Positions 49,326 through 60,283 are shown, numbered from the stretch's first letter. The stretch: DNA of 64,000 bases from Streptomyces sp. A012304 (GCF_026008495.1 NZ_BQUN01000003.1:1-64000); one strand, 5' to 3'. The notes: generated by a model from the sequence alone, not told the origin. Translations and numbers: made by a program.

Positions 49326-50633
49326 GTGACCGACCAGCCCACCCCCGACAGCACCGCGCCCGAGCTCTTCACCTGGGAGTTCGCCACCGACCCCTACCCC
49401 GCCTACGCGTGGCTGCGCGAGCACGCCCCCGTGCACCGCACCCGGCTGCCCAGCGGTGTGGAGGCCTGGCTGGTCACCCGATACGCCGACGCCCGCCAGG
49501 CCCTGGCCGACCAGCGGCTCAGCAAGAACCCCGCGCACCACGACGAGCCCGCGCACGCCAAGGGCAAGACCGGGATCCCCGGTGAGCGCAAGGCCGAGCT
49601 GATGACGCATCTGCTGAACATCGACCCGCCGGACCACACCCGGCTGCGACGCCTGGTCAGCAAGGCCTTCACCCCGCGTCGCGTCGCCGAGTTCACCCCC
49701 CGGGTGCAGGAGCTGACGGACCAGCTCATCGACCGGTTCGCCGAGCGGGGCAGCGCCGACCTCATCCACGACTTCGCCTTCCCGCTCCCCATCTACGCCA
49801 TCTGCGACCTGCTCGGCGTCCCGCGCGAGGACCAGGACGACTTCCGCGACTGGGCGGGGATGATGATCCGGCACGGCGGCGGCCCGCGCGGCGGTGTCGC
49901 GCGGTCGGTGAAGAAGATGCGCGGCTACCTCTCGGAGCTCATCCACCGCAAGCGCGAGGCCCTGCCCGCCGAACCCGCCCCCGGCGAGGACCTCATCTCC
50001 GGCCTCATCCGCGCCTCCGACCACGGCGAGCACCTCACCGAGAACGAGGCCGCCGCCATGGCCTTCATCCTGCTGTTCGCCGGCTTCGAGACGACCGTCA
50101 ACCTCATCGGCAACGGCACCTACGCGCTGCTCACCCACCCCGGGCAACGCCACCGCCTCCAGGACGCGTTGCGCGCCGGCGACCGCACCCTCCTGGAGAC
50201 CGGAGTGGAGGAACTCCTGCGCTACGACGGCCCGGTGGAACTGGCCACCTGGCGGTTCGCCACCCGCCCGCTGACCATCGGCGGCCAGGACATCGCGCCC
50301 GGCGACCCCGTGCTCGTCGTGCTCGCCGCCGCCGACCGCGATCCGGAGCGCTTCGCCGACCCCGACGTCCTCGACCTCTCCCGCCGCGACAACCAGCATC
50401 TCGGCTACGGCCACGGCATCCACTACTGCCTGGGCGCACCGCTCGCCCGGCTGGAGGGCCAGACCGCTCTGGCCACCCTTCTCACCCGTCTGCCCGACCT
50501 CCGACTCGCCGTGGATCCGGTCGACTTGAGGTGGCGCGGGGGGCTCATCATGCGCGGGCTGCGCACCCTGCCCGTGGAGTTCACCCCGGCCCCGCGCACC
50601 GGTACCGAAAGCACTTTCCCCGTACAAACGTGA
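49326..50633 (+). CDS. cytochrome P450 (CYP107-like)
   Basis: Haem monooxygenase of 435 residues. The I-helix reads LLFAGFETTVN, with Glu in place of the usual Asp of AGxDT. The K-helix ExxR is in EELLRY, and the haem loop is LGYGHGIHYCLGAPLAR with Cys368 as thiolate ligand; the first Phe of the usual FGxGxHxCxG is Leu. NIDPPDHTRLRRLV is the C-helix haem contact. I recall the S. coelicolor gene at this locus being CYP107U1, linked to sporulation; not verified here. TACCGT at 49314-49319 is six bases before the GTG, indicating a leaderless transcript. No ferredoxin gene is adjacent. Confidence 0.93.
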   Translation: MTDQPTPDSTAPELFTWEFATDPYPAYAWLREHAPVHRTRLPSGVEAWLVTRYADARQALADQRLSKNPAHHDEPAHAKGKTGIPGERKAELMTHLLNIDPPDHTRLRRLVSKAFTPRRVAEFTPRVQELTDQLIDRFAERGSADLIHDFAFPLPIYAICDLLGVPREDQDDFRDWAGMMIRHGGGPRGGVARSVKKMRGYLSELIHRKREALPAEPAPGEDLISGLIRASDHGEHLTENEAAAMAFILLFAGFETTVNLIGNGTYALLTHPGQRHRLQDALRAGDRTLLETGVEELLRYDGPVELATWRFATRPLTIGGQDIAPGDPVLVVLAAADRDPERFADPDVLDLSRRDNQHLGYGHGIHYCLGAPLARLEGQTALATLLTRLPDLRLAVDPVDLRWRGGLIMRGLRTLPVEFTPAPRTGTESTFPVQT

Positions 50634-50677
50634 CACGCTCTCAAGTCTGTGATCTTCACGTGATCTGCGCGGCATTA

Positions 50678-50708
50678 ACTTGTGACAAGTGATCGTCTGC
50701 CTATACGT
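50678..50708 (+). promoter_or_regulatory. rpfB promoter region with a perfect inverted repeat
   Basis: ACTTGT-G-ACAAGT at 50678-50690 is a perfect 13-base palindrome. It overlaps a possible -35 (TTGTGA, 50680-50685) that stands 16 bases before TATACG at 50702-50707. A regulator bound there would block the promoter. Another symmetric stretch (GTGATC-TTCAC) lies just upstream at about 50649-50660. Confidence 0.5.
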
Positions 50709-50778
50709 TCACTCGTCAACGCGACGGGGAAGTATCACCCGCCGCGTGGGTCAGTGCTGTCTCGAGAAAGGCCCCCGC

Positions 50779-51855
50779 ATGCTCTCCGGGAACGGTCGTC
50801 ACCGTCGCCCCCGTCAGGCCCCGGCCCTCCTCGTCGCGGCCGGCGTGACCGGCTCCGCCATCGCCATCCCGCTGCTCGGCGCCTCCGGCGCGAGCGCCGC
50901 GGACGGCACCGTGTGGGACAAGGTGGCGGAGTGCGAGACCGGCGGTTCCTGGAGCGCCAAGGAGGCTGGCGGTGAGTACGGCGGTCTGGCCCTGAGCCAG
51001 GAGGACTGGGAGGCCTACGGCGGCCTCGACTACGCCTCGCGCCCCGACCTGGCCAGCCGCAACCAGCAGATCGCCGTCGCCCAGAAGCTCCTCGCGGACC
51101 AGGGCGTCGGCGCGTGGGGCACCTGTGGGCTGACGTCCGGGCTCAGCAAGGAGTCCGGCGGGGGCACCGTGGACACCGGTGTGCCGGACGACTCGTCCGA
51201 CTCGCCTGTCTCATCCGGATTGTCCGACCTGTCCAAGGGTTCGTCCGGCTCCTCGAATTCCGGGGGCTCCACGGGCGCGTCCACCGACCCGTCCGCCGAA
51301 TCCTCCACGGATTCCTCCACCGGTGACGGCAATTCCGCGAATACGCCGTCATCGTCTCCTTCATCCCCTTCGGCCTCTTCGACCCCTTCGACCCCTTCGT
51401 CTACTTTCCCCTCCTCCGACGCCGACGACTCCGCCGCGTCGAACCCGTCCGACGGCTCCGGCTCGAGCGGCTCACGGGAGGCCGAGGGCTCGCCCGCGGC
51501 GACCCCCGGTGCGGACGACTCGGACAAGTCGGGGCAGAGTGCGGGTTCTTGGAGCCTCGTCGACACCGGCTCCCTCGACACCGACTCCCTCGGCTCCGGC
51601 CGTCACCGCGGTGCCAGCGCCGAGGAGGGCACGGACGGCGCCTCCGCCGCCTCCACCGGCCGGCATGCCGCGAACACCCTCGGCGGCACGGCCGGCGCCT
51701 ACACCGTCCGGTCCGGCGACTCCCTGGTGTCCATCGCCGACTCCCTTGACCTCGACGGCGGATGGCGCGCGCTGTACGCCGAGAACCGGGACCTCATCGG
51801 TGCCGACCCGAGTGCCATCGTCCCCGGTCAGACCCTGGACACCGGCATCGAATAG
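50779..51855 (+). CDS. rpfB: resuscitation-promoting factor RpfB-like secreted muralytic enzyme
   Basis: A 358-residue exported peptidoglycan hydrolase. Signal peptide about residues 1-41 (ending GASGASA-AD). The Rpf lysozyme-like domain follows (about 42-115): VWDKVAECETGGSWS with the conserved catalytic Glu, then YGGLALSQEDWEAYGG and VAQKLLADQGVGAWGTCG. A long Ser/Asp/Pro/Gly-rich linker (about 120-300) follows. The C-terminal LysM domain (AYTVRSGDSLVSIADSLDL ... IVPGQTL) binds cell wall. The symbol follows my recollection of SCO3098; the neighbour at 52247 matches SCO3097. Rpf enzymes help spores germinate. Confidence 0.9.
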   Translation: MLSGNGRHRRPRQAPALLVAAGVTGSAIAIPLLGASGASAADGTVWDKVAECETGGSWSAKEAGGEYGGLALSQEDWEAYGGLDYASRPDLASRNQQIAVAQKLLADQGVGAWGTCGLTSGLSKESGGGTVDTGVPDDSSDSPVSSGLSDLSKGSSGSSNSGGSTGASTDPSAESSTDSSTGDGNSANTPSSSPSSPSASSTPSTPSSTFPSSDADDSAASNPSDGSGSSGSREAEGSPAATPGADDSDKSGQSAGSWSLVDTGSLDTDSLGSGRHRGASAEEGTDGASAASTGRHAANTLGGTAGAYTVRSGDSLVSIADSLDLDGGWRALYAENRDLIGADPSAIVPGQTLDTGIE

Positions 51856-51989
51856 GGCGGAAAACGGGCCGAAGACCCGTACGGAACAGCGGGAGTTCGC
51901 GTCACACTTCCTGCTGAATGTCTGTTTTGGCGAAAGTGTGGGATGAGTCTCAGAAGCCCTGATCGTCTTTGAAATTCCGCCGATCGCGT
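51856..51989. other. spacer between rpfB and the riboswitch
   Basis: Non-coding. It has relatively AT-rich patches near 51905-51935 (CTGAATGTCTGTTTTGG) and 51960-51980 that probably contain the rpfA promoter. No clear terminator of rpfB is seen. Confidence 0.4.
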
Positions 51990-52927
<938 letters not shown>

Positions 52928-53016
52928 CAGCGGGCCCCGAGCAGGGCCACAGCCCCCTCACCGTCCAGGCCCGCACGCTGAAGGCCTCGTGAGGGTGCCC
53001 CCCGTCCCCACGGGCT

Positions 53017-53064
53017 CCCCGCCCCGGTGCGTCTTCCCCCGTACGCACCGGGGCGGGGTCTTTT
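53017..53064 (+). terminator. factor-independent terminator after rpfA
   Basis: A perfect 16-bp stem (53017-53032 with 53043-53058), a ten-base loop, then TCTTTT. It lies about 90 bases after the rpfA stop. Confidence 0.92.
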
Positions 53065-54603
<1,539 letters not shown>

Positions 54604-54613
54604 CACCTGGTGA

Positions 54614-54632
54614 GGTGACCCACCGGGTCACC
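54614..54632 (+). terminator. hairpin just after eno
   Basis: GGTGACCC (54614-54621) pairs with GGGTCACC (54625-54632) around ACC, ten bases after the eno stop. It has no T-run. Confidence 0.55.
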
Positions 54633-54647
54633 GCTCAGCCAGTCGTA

Positions 54648-54692
54648 CGTACGTCCCCGTACTCGGTCCCGTACCGTGTCCGGGGACGTACG
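54648..54692. promoter_or_regulatory. 12-bp inverted repeat upstream of the DivIC-like gene
   Basis: CGTACGTCCCCG (54648-54659) is the exact inverse of CGGGGACGTACG (54681-54692), with 21 bases between that include a TACCGT -10-like box (about 54671). It could be a terminator stem for eno or an operator/hairpin in the leader of the cell-division gene, whose ATG is 28 bases further on. Confidence 0.5.
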
Positions 54693-54719
54693 CACATGTG
54701 AGACGGGAGGCGGGGACAC

Positions 54720-55196
54720 ATGGCCGGGAAGGACCGGGACCGTTTCTCCACCGCGACCAGGATCAGGCTGCTCGGCGAGCAGACGGCGGCCCGCGTCTAC
54801 CGCTCCCAGACCAAACGGCAGGCCCGCCGCTCCCGCCTCACCGGCCGCGCCGCCCTCCTCGCGCTCGTGCTGTGCTCGATGGTGGTGGCCCTGGCCTACC
54901 CGATGCGCCAGTACGTCTCGCAGCGCGCCGAGATCGCCGACCTGCAACGCGAGCGCGAGCAGGCCCGGGAGCGGGTGGAGCAACTGCGCGACCTCAAGGC
55001 ACGCTGGCAGGACGACGCGTACGCCGAGCAGCAGATCCGGCAGCGGCTGCACTATGTGATGCCGGGGGAGACCGGCTTCATCGTCATCGACCCCGACGCG
55101 GCGCGGCAGTCCCGCGCCGACCTGAGGGCCGCCGACCGCCCCTGGTACTCGAACGTCTGGGACGGCGTCGACAAGTCCGACGCCTCCGACCAGTGA
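54720..55196 (+). CDS. septum formation initiator, DivIC/FtsB family
   Basis: A 158-residue bitopic cell-division protein. A basic cytoplasmic N-terminus (about 1-42) precedes one TM segment (about 43-62, AALLALVLCSMVVALAYP). A coiled coil follows (about 68-100, QRAEIADLQREREQARERVEQL), then DDAYAEQQIRQRLHYVMPGETGF, the conserved FtsB/DivIC C-terminal box. It works with FtsL and FtsQ/DivIB at septa. The gene starts an apparent operon with the DUF501 and Ppx genes. A short acidic tail ends the protein. Confidence 0.92.
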   Translation: MAGKDRDRFSTATRIRLLGEQTAARVYRSQTKRQARRSRLTGRAALLALVLCSMVVALAYPMRQYVSQRAEIADLQREREQARERVEQLRDLKARWQDDAYAEQQIRQRLHYVMPGETGFIVIDPDAARQSRADLRAADRPWYSNVWDGVDKSDASDQ

Positions 55197-55222
55197 ACCG
55201 ACAGAGAGACACCCCGCGAAGC

Positions 55223-55747
55223 ATGGAAACCCCTCCGCCGACCACTCCGCGCACCGAGCCCACCGACGCGGACGTCGAGGCCTTCAAGCAGCAGCTCGGG
55301 CGCCCGCCGCGCGGTCTGCGCGCCATCGCCCACCGCTGCCCGTGCGGCCGGCCGGACGTCGTCGAGACGGCGCCCCGCCTCCCCGACGGCACGCCCTTCC
55401 CCACGCTGTACTACCTGACGTGTCCCAAGGCGAACTCCGCCATCGGCACGCTGGAGGCCAACGGCGTGATGAAGGAGATGACGGAGCGCCTCCAGCGGGA
55501 CCCGGAGCTGGCCGCCGCCTACCGGGCCGCGCACGAGGACTACATCCGGCGCCGGGACGAGATCGAGGAGCTGAAGAACTTCCCCAGCGCGGGCGGCATG
55601 CCCGACCGGGTGAAGTGCCTGCACGTCCTGGTCGCCCACTCCCTGGCCGCCGGCCCCGGCGTCAACCCCCTGGGCGACGAGGCCCTGGAGATGCTGCCGG
55701 AGTGGTGGAGCAAGGGCACGTGCGTGACGCTCCCCGCCGAGGAGTGA
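55223..55747 (+). CDS. DUF501 family protein
   Basis: A 174-residue soluble protein of unknown function, nearly always found between divIC-like and ppx/gppA genes in actinobacteria. Family features: DADVEAFKQQLGRPPRGLRAIAHRCPCGRPDVVETAP, TPFPTLYYLTCPKANSAIGTLEANGVMKEM, then PDRVKCLHVLVAHSLAAGPGVNPLGDEAL. Conserved Cys residues in CPCG and YLTCP, and a Lys-Cys-Leu-His, might form a metal site. It starts 26 bases after the DivIC-like gene. Confidence 0.9.
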   Translation: METPPPTTPRTEPTDADVEAFKQQLGRPPRGLRAIAHRCPCGRPDVVETAPRLPDGTPFPTLYYLTCPKANSAIGTLEANGVMKEMTERLQRDPELAAAYRAAHEDYIRRRDEIEELKNFPSAGGMPDRVKCLHVLVAHSLAAGPGVNPLGDEALEMLPEWWSKGTCVTLPAEE

Positions 55748-55867
55748 CGGCGGGCCCCGCACCGCTCCCCGCTGCCGAGGAGGCGTGGGGACAGCCCCGC
55801 CCGGGGCTGCCGCCCGGCTGACCTCGTCCGCCCCCCCGATCCGTCCCCCGACCTGAAGGAACCGCTC

Positions 55868-56809
55868 ATGACCCGCGTCGCCGCCGTCGACTGCGGCACG
55901 AACTCCATCCGTCTGCTCGTCGCGGACGCCGACCCGGACACCGGCGAACTGGTCGAACTGGACCGCCGTATGACGATCGTCCGCCTCGGCCAGGGCGTCG
56001 ACCGGACCGGCCGGCTCGCGCCCGAGGCGCTGGAGCGGACGTTCGCGGCGTGCCGGGAGTACGCGGAGGTGATCAAGGAGCACGGCGCGCAGCGCCTGCG
56101 TTTCGTCGCCACCTCCGCCTCCCGGGACGCGGAGAACCGGGACGAGTTCGTGCGTGGCGTGCTGGACGTCCTGGGCGTCGAACCGGAGGTCATCTCCGGC
56201 GACCAGGAGGCCGAGTTCTCCTTCACCGGCGCGACGAAGGAGCTGACCGGACGCGCGGATCTGCGCCGTCCGTTCCTGGTGGTGGACATCGGCGGCGGCT
56301 CCACCGAGTTCGTCGTCGGTGACGACCGGGTGCGCGCGGCGCGCTCGGTCGACGTCGGCTGTGTGCGGATGACCGAGCGGCACCTGGTCGTCGACGGCGC
56401 GGTCAGCGACCCGCCGACCGCCGAGCAGATCACGGCCATGCGCGCCGACATCGAGGCCGCCCTGGACCTCGCCGAGCGGACCGTCCCGCTGCGCGAGGCG
56501 CACACCCTGGTGGGCCTAGCGGGCTCGGTGACGACGATCTCCGCGATCGCGCAGGAACTGCCGGAGTACGACTCCGCGGCGATCCACCACTCCCGCGTCT
56601 CCCACGACCGCGTCCGCGAGATCACCGAGTGGCTGCTGCACTCCACCCACGCCGAACGCGCGGCGGTCCCGTCGATGCACCCGGGCCGGGTGGACGTCAT
56701 CGCCGCCGGCGCGCTCGTACTGCTCGCGATCATGGAGCGGATCGGCGCGGAGGAGGTCGTGGTGAGCGAGCACGACATCCTGGACGGCATCGCCTGGTCC
56801 GTGGCGTAG
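55868..56809 (+). CDS. ppx: Ppx/GppA exopolyphosphatase/pppGpp phosphatase
   Basis: A 313-residue ASKHA-fold phosphatase acting on polyphosphate and/or pppGpp. The phosphate-1 motif is VAAVDCGTNSIRLLVAD, the catalytic-Glu region is RFVATSASRDAENRDEF, and the phosphate-2 motif is LVVDIGGGSTEFVVG. LVGLAGSVTTISAIAQEL and MHPGRVDVIAAGALVLLAIM complete the core. It lacks the HD-type C-terminal extension of E. coli Ppx, as in the short actinobacterial Ppx1-type. It is third in the divIC-DUF501-ppx cluster. A hairpin follows. Confidence 0.93.
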   Translation: MTRVAAVDCGTNSIRLLVADADPDTGELVELDRRMTIVRLGQGVDRTGRLAPEALERTFAACREYAEVIKEHGAQRLRFVATSASRDAENRDEFVRGVLDVLGVEPEVISGDQEAEFSFTGATKELTGRADLRRPFLVVDIGGGSTEFVVGDDRVRAARSVDVGCVRMTERHLVVDGAVSDPPTAEQITAMRADIEAALDLAERTVPLREAHTLVGLAGSVTTISAIAQELPEYDSAAIHHSRVSHDRVREITEWLLHSTHAERAAVPSMHPGRVDVIAAGALVLLAIMERIGAEEVVVSEHDILDGIAWSVA

Positions 56810-56866
56810 CCCACGTTTGTTACTCGCAGGTAGCACTCTGCTGAGCAGTACGGATAACGTATGAGC

Positions 56867-56900
56867 GTCGCCGAGGGGCCTTTTTGGACGCCTCGGCGAC
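56867..56900 (+). terminator. hairpin after ppx
   Basis: GTCGCCGAGG (56867-56876) pairs with CCTCGGCGAC (56891-56900). The loop contains TTTTT. It lies about 60 bases after the ppx stop. Confidence 0.7.
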
Positions 56901-56915
56901 ACCCCGTCGGAAAAC

Positions 56916-57013
56916 TTCGTGAAGTTCTTCACAAGGAATTCGGCCCTGGAGGAGGACGGGGGCGCCTCCGTTGACCGTTCCGGGGCTCCGAGACCCTGGT
57001 GAACGTGTTCAAA
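56916..57013 (+). promoter_or_regulatory. two Rex-operator-like sites upstream of ndh
   Basis: The first, CGTGAAGTTCTTCACA (56918-56933), and the second, GGTGAACGTGTTCAAA (56998-57013), each match the S. coelicolor Rex consensus TGTGAACnnnTTCACA at 11 of its 13 fixed positions. They flank a TTGACC (56971-56976) that could be a -35. Rex senses NADH/NAD+ and represses respiratory genes, so this fits the NADH dehydrogenase gene downstream. Confidence 0.7.
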
Positions 57014-57252
57014 AGAGGAAGGCGCGGACGTTCGCGAGGGTCCCGCGCGGCCCTGTTTCCGTCGCCTCACGCCACCGCGTCACACCCGGAGAGGCAGCTC
57101 ACGCGCCATTGACAACGGCGGCATGGGTGCACAGGTTCCCGTTTTCCGCCATGACCTGGATCACGCGGGTCGCGGAGGATAGCACACCCCCTGAAGAAGC
57201 TTGTGAAGGGGCGCACGAGCGACCCCCTCCAACCGGGTGGATACTCGATGGC
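57014..57252 (+). promoter_or_regulatory. ndh upstream region
   Basis: Non-coding 240 bases. TTGACA at about 57110-57115 could be a -35; no strong -10 follows at standard spacing. The ribosome site before the ndh ATG is weak (GGTGGAT). Confidence 0.35.
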
Positions 57253-58638
57253 ATGAGCACCACGGAGCGTCCCAGGATCCTCGTAGTAGGCGGTGGGTAC
57301 GTAGGCCTGTACGCAGCTCGGCGCATCCTGAAGAAGATGCGCTACGGCGAGGCGACCGTCACGGTCGTCGACCCCCGGTCGTACATGACCTACCAGCCCT
57401 TCCTTCCCGAAACCGCCGCCGGCAACATCTCCCCGCGCCACGTCGTCGTCCCGCTGCGACGCGTGCTGCCCAAGGCGGAGGTGCTCACCGGCCGGGTCAC
57501 CACCATCGACCAGGACCGCAAGGTCGCCACGATCGCCCCGCTGGTCGGCGAGGCGTACGAGCTGCCTTTCGACTACCTGGTGATCGCGCTCGGCGCGGTC
57601 TCGCGCACCTTCCCGATTCCCGGCCTCGCCGAGCAGGGCATCGGCATGAAGGGCATCGAGGAGGCCATCGGCCTGCGCAACCACGTCCTCGAGCAGCTCG
57701 ACAAGGCCGACTCCACGACCGACGAGGAGATCCGCCGCAAGGCGCTCACCTTCGTCTTCATCGGCGGTGGCTTCGCGGGAGCGGAGACCATCGGCGAGGT
57801 CGAGGACATGGCGCGCGACGCCGCGAAGTACTACAAGAACGTCTCGCGCGAGGACATGCGTTTCATCCTCGTCGACGCCGCCGACAAGATCCTTCCCGAG
57901 GTCGGCCCCAAGCTGGGCCAGTACGGCAAGGAGCACCTGGAGAGCCGCGGCGTGGAGATCTACCTCTCCACCTCGATGGACTCCTGCGTCGACGGCCACG
58001 TGGTGCTGAAGAACGGCCTCGAGGTCGACTCCAACACCATCGTCTGGACGGCCGGCGTCAAGCCGAACCCGGTCCTCGCCCGCTACGGCCTCCCGCTGGG
58101 CCCGCGCGGTCACGTCGACACGGCCGCCACCCTCCAGGTGCAGGGCACCGACTACATCTGGGCCGCCGGCGACAACGCCCAGGTTCCGGACCTCGCCGGC
58201 CGCAAGGCGGGCAACGAGAACGCCTGGTGCCCGCCGAACGCCCAGCACGCGCTGCGCCAGGCCAAGGTCCTCGGCGACAACGTGATCTCCGGCATGCGGG
58301 GCTTCCCGCAGCAGGAGTACTCGCACTCCAACAAGGGTGCCGTGGCGGGCCTCGGCCTCCACAAGGGCGTCGCGATGATCGTCATGGGCAAGATGAAGAT
58401 CAAGCTGCGCGGCCGCCTGGCCTGGTACATGCACCGTGGCTACCACGGCATGGCCATGCCGACCTGGAACCGCAAGATCCGCGTCTTCGCCGACTGGACC
58501 CTCGGCATGTTCCTCAAGCGTGAGGTCGTCGCCCTCGGCGCCCTGGAGTCCCCGCGCGAGGAGTTCTACGAGGCCGCCAAGCCGGCCCCGGTCGCCGCCC
58601 AGCCCACCAAGACGGAGGAAAAGGCCAAGGCCTCCTGA
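57253..58638 (+). CDS. ndh: type II NADH dehydrogenase
   Basis: Single-subunit, non-proton-pumping NADH:menaquinone oxidoreductase on the inner face of the membrane. The 461-residue chain has the FAD motif RILVVGGGYVGLYAARRI at the N-terminus and the NADH motif FVFIGGGFAGAETIGEVED near residue 170. TIVWTAGVKPNPVL is followed by the FAD/quinone motif DYIWAAGDNAQVPD. The amphipathic C-terminal membrane-binding region includes RIRVFADWTLGMFLKREVV. Two Rex-like operators lie upstream, so expression probably rises when NADH accumulates or oxygen is low. A strong terminator follows. Confidence 0.95.
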   Translation: MSTTERPRILVVGGGYVGLYAARRILKKMRYGEATVTVVDPRSYMTYQPFLPETAAGNISPRHVVVPLRRVLPKAEVLTGRVTTIDQDRKVATIAPLVGEAYELPFDYLVIALGAVSRTFPIPGLAEQGIGMKGIEEAIGLRNHVLEQLDKADSTTDEEIRRKALTFVFIGGGFAGAETIGEVEDMARDAAKYYKNVSREDMRFILVDAADKILPEVGPKLGQYGKEHLESRGVEIYLSTSMDSCVDGHVVLKNGLEVDSNTIVWTAGVKPNPVLARYGLPLGPRGHVDTAATLQVQGTDYIWAAGDNAQVPDLAGRKAGNENAWCPPNAQHALRQAKVLGDNVISGMRGFPQQEYSHSNKGAVAGLGLHKGVAMIVMGKMKIKLRGRLAWYMHRGYHGMAMPTWNRKIRVFADWTLGMFLKREVVALGALESPREEFYEAAKPAPVAAQPTKTEEKAKAS

Positions 58639-58654
58639 CCTCCCCTTTACCCCT

Positions 58655-58696
58655 CCAAGGGGCCGCCCGCCATCCGTGGTGCGGGCGGCCCCTTGG
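58655..58696 (+). terminator. terminator after ndh
   Basis: A perfect 16-bp stem (58655-58670 with 58681-58696) with a ten-base loop, 16 bases after the ndh stop. No T-run, as is common in Streptomyces. Confidence 0.88.
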
Positions 58697-58922
58697 TGTG
58701 TGCGGGGGAGACCGCGCGGGGGCGAAGCCCCGCCGGGTGCGGGGCGGAGCCCCGAGGGGGGCTTCTCGGCCCACCGAGTGGGGTGGGTGGGCAGGGACAA
58801 GAACCCCCGCCACCCGGAGTGTTTTGCGCAGACATGACGTGCGTGGGGGACTGCGACCCGGCCCTCCAGGTGTTTACGTGGTGTCAGGACATTCCGGGAT
58901 CTCCGTCACGGAGGTGTGCACC

Positions 58923-60212
58923 ATGGCTGACGCCGCGTCGCGGCTCCACGCCCTCGTCGAACAGTTGCTGGGAGCCCCGTTCCCGATGCGGCTCCGCGCC
59001 TGGGACGGTTCCGAGGCGGGACCCCCCGCCGCGCCGGCCCTGGTCGTCCGCAACCGCAGGGCGCTGCGCCGGCTGCTGTTCAAACCCGGGGAGCTGGGTC
59101 TGGCCCGCGCCTGGGTCGCCGGTGACCTGGAGATCGACGGCGACCTCTACACCGGCCTCGACCTGCTCTCCGGGATCGTCTGGGAGCGCGGCGAGGACGC
59201 CCGTACCCTCGCCGAGGCCCTGCGTGACCCCCGGTTCCGCGCGGCGGTCGTAGGGCTGCTGAAGCTCGCCGGGCCCCCGCTGCCGCCCGCCCCGCCCCGC
59301 GAGGAGGCCCGCCGCACCGGTCACCTGCACACCCGCCGCACCGACAGACGCGCCATCAGCCACCACTACGACGTCGGCAACGACTTCTACGAGCTGGTCC
59401 TCGGCCCGTCCATGGTGTACTCCTGCGCCTACTGGGAGTCCCCGGACGGCACGCTGGAGGACGCCCAGCACGACAAGCTCGAACTCGTCTGCCGCAAGCT
59501 CGCCCTGAGCCCCGGCCGGCGCCTGTTGGACGTCGGCTGCGGCTGGGGCTCGATGGCGATCCAGGCGGCCCGCGAGCACGGCGTGAGCGTCGTCGGCATC
59601 ACCCTCTCCCAGGAGCAGGCGGCGTTCGCCCGTAAACGCGTCGCGGACGCCGGCCTCACCGACCGGGTCGAGATCCGCGTCCAGGACTACCGCGACGTCA
59701 CCGACGGGCCGTACGACGCGATCTCCTCCATCGGCATGGCCGAGCACGTCGGCGCCGAGCGGTACCTGGAGTACGCGACCGCCCTGTACGCCCTCCTCAG
59801 GCCCGGCGGGCGGCTGCTCAACCACCAGATCGCCCGACGCCCCCAGCGCGACGAATCCACCTACCACGTGGACCCGTTCATCGACGCCTACGTCTTCCCG
59901 GACGGCGAGCTGGCCCCCGTCGGCACCACGGTCACGCAGCTGGAACGGGCCGGCTTCGAGGTCCGCGACCTGGAGTCGATCCGTGAGCACTACGCCCTCA
60001 CCCTGCGCCGGTGGGTGGCCCGCCTGGAGGCCGACTGGCACCGGGCCGTCCAGCTGACCAGCCCGGGCCGCGCCCGCGTCTGGCGGCTGTACATGGCCGC
60101 CTCCGCGCTCGCGTTCGAACGCAACCACATCGGCGTCAACCAGGTCCTGGCCGTGCGCACCCCGGACGACGGCACGTCCGGTCTGCCCCTGCGGGCACGC
60201 ACCTGGAGCTGA
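58923..60212 (+). CDS. cfa: cyclopropane-fatty-acyl-phospholipid synthase family methyltransferase
   Basis: A 429-residue SAM-dependent enzyme that adds a methylene across unsaturated lipid acyl chains. The N-terminal SCP-like part (about 1-125) includes ALRRLLFKPGELGLARAWVAGDLEIDGDL. The catalytic domain shows RRAISHHYDVGNDFYELVLGPSMVYSCAYW, SAM motif I LLDVGCGWGSMAIQAA, ITLSQEQ, YDAISSIGMAEHVG, and NHQIARRP. ATG 58923 lies behind GGAGGTG, a strong ribosome site. It converges with the ABC operon, and a shared hairpin separates them. Confidence 0.93.
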   Translation: MADAASRLHALVEQLLGAPFPMRLRAWDGSEAGPPAAPALVVRNRRALRRLLFKPGELGLARAWVAGDLEIDGDLYTGLDLLSGIVWERGEDARTLAEALRDPRFRAAVVGLLKLAGPPLPPAPPREEARRTGHLHTRRTDRRAISHHYDVGNDFYELVLGPSMVYSCAYWESPDGTLEDAQHDKLELVCRKLALSPGRRLLDVGCGWGSMAIQAAREHGVSVVGITLSQEQAAFARKRVADAGLTDRVEIRVQDYRDVTDGPYDAISSIGMAEHVGAERYLEYATALYALLRPGGRLLNHQIARRPQRDESTYHVDPFIDAYVFPDGELAPVGTTVTQLERAGFEVRDLESIREHYALTLRRWVARLEADWHRAVQLTSPGRARVWRLYMAASALAFERNHIGVNQVLAVRTPDDGTSGLPLRARTWS

Positions 60213-60225
60213 CGGCACGACGAAA

Positions 60226-60257
60226 GGGGCCCCGCGCCGTACTGGCGTCGGGGCCCC
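60226..60257. terminator. bidirectional terminator between cfa and the ABC permease
   Basis: GGGGCCCCG pairs with CGGGGCCCC (outer arms 60226-60234 and 60249-60257), with a further GCC/GGC pairing inside. It lies between convergent genes and can serve both. Confidence 0.8.
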
Positions 60258-60283
60258 ACCGCGTCGCGGTCACGCGCCGCGCG

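Noticed and set aside
50634..50778. Second c-di-AMP riboswitch before rpfB
   Set aside because: The 145-base leader lacks the ydaO conserved blocks.
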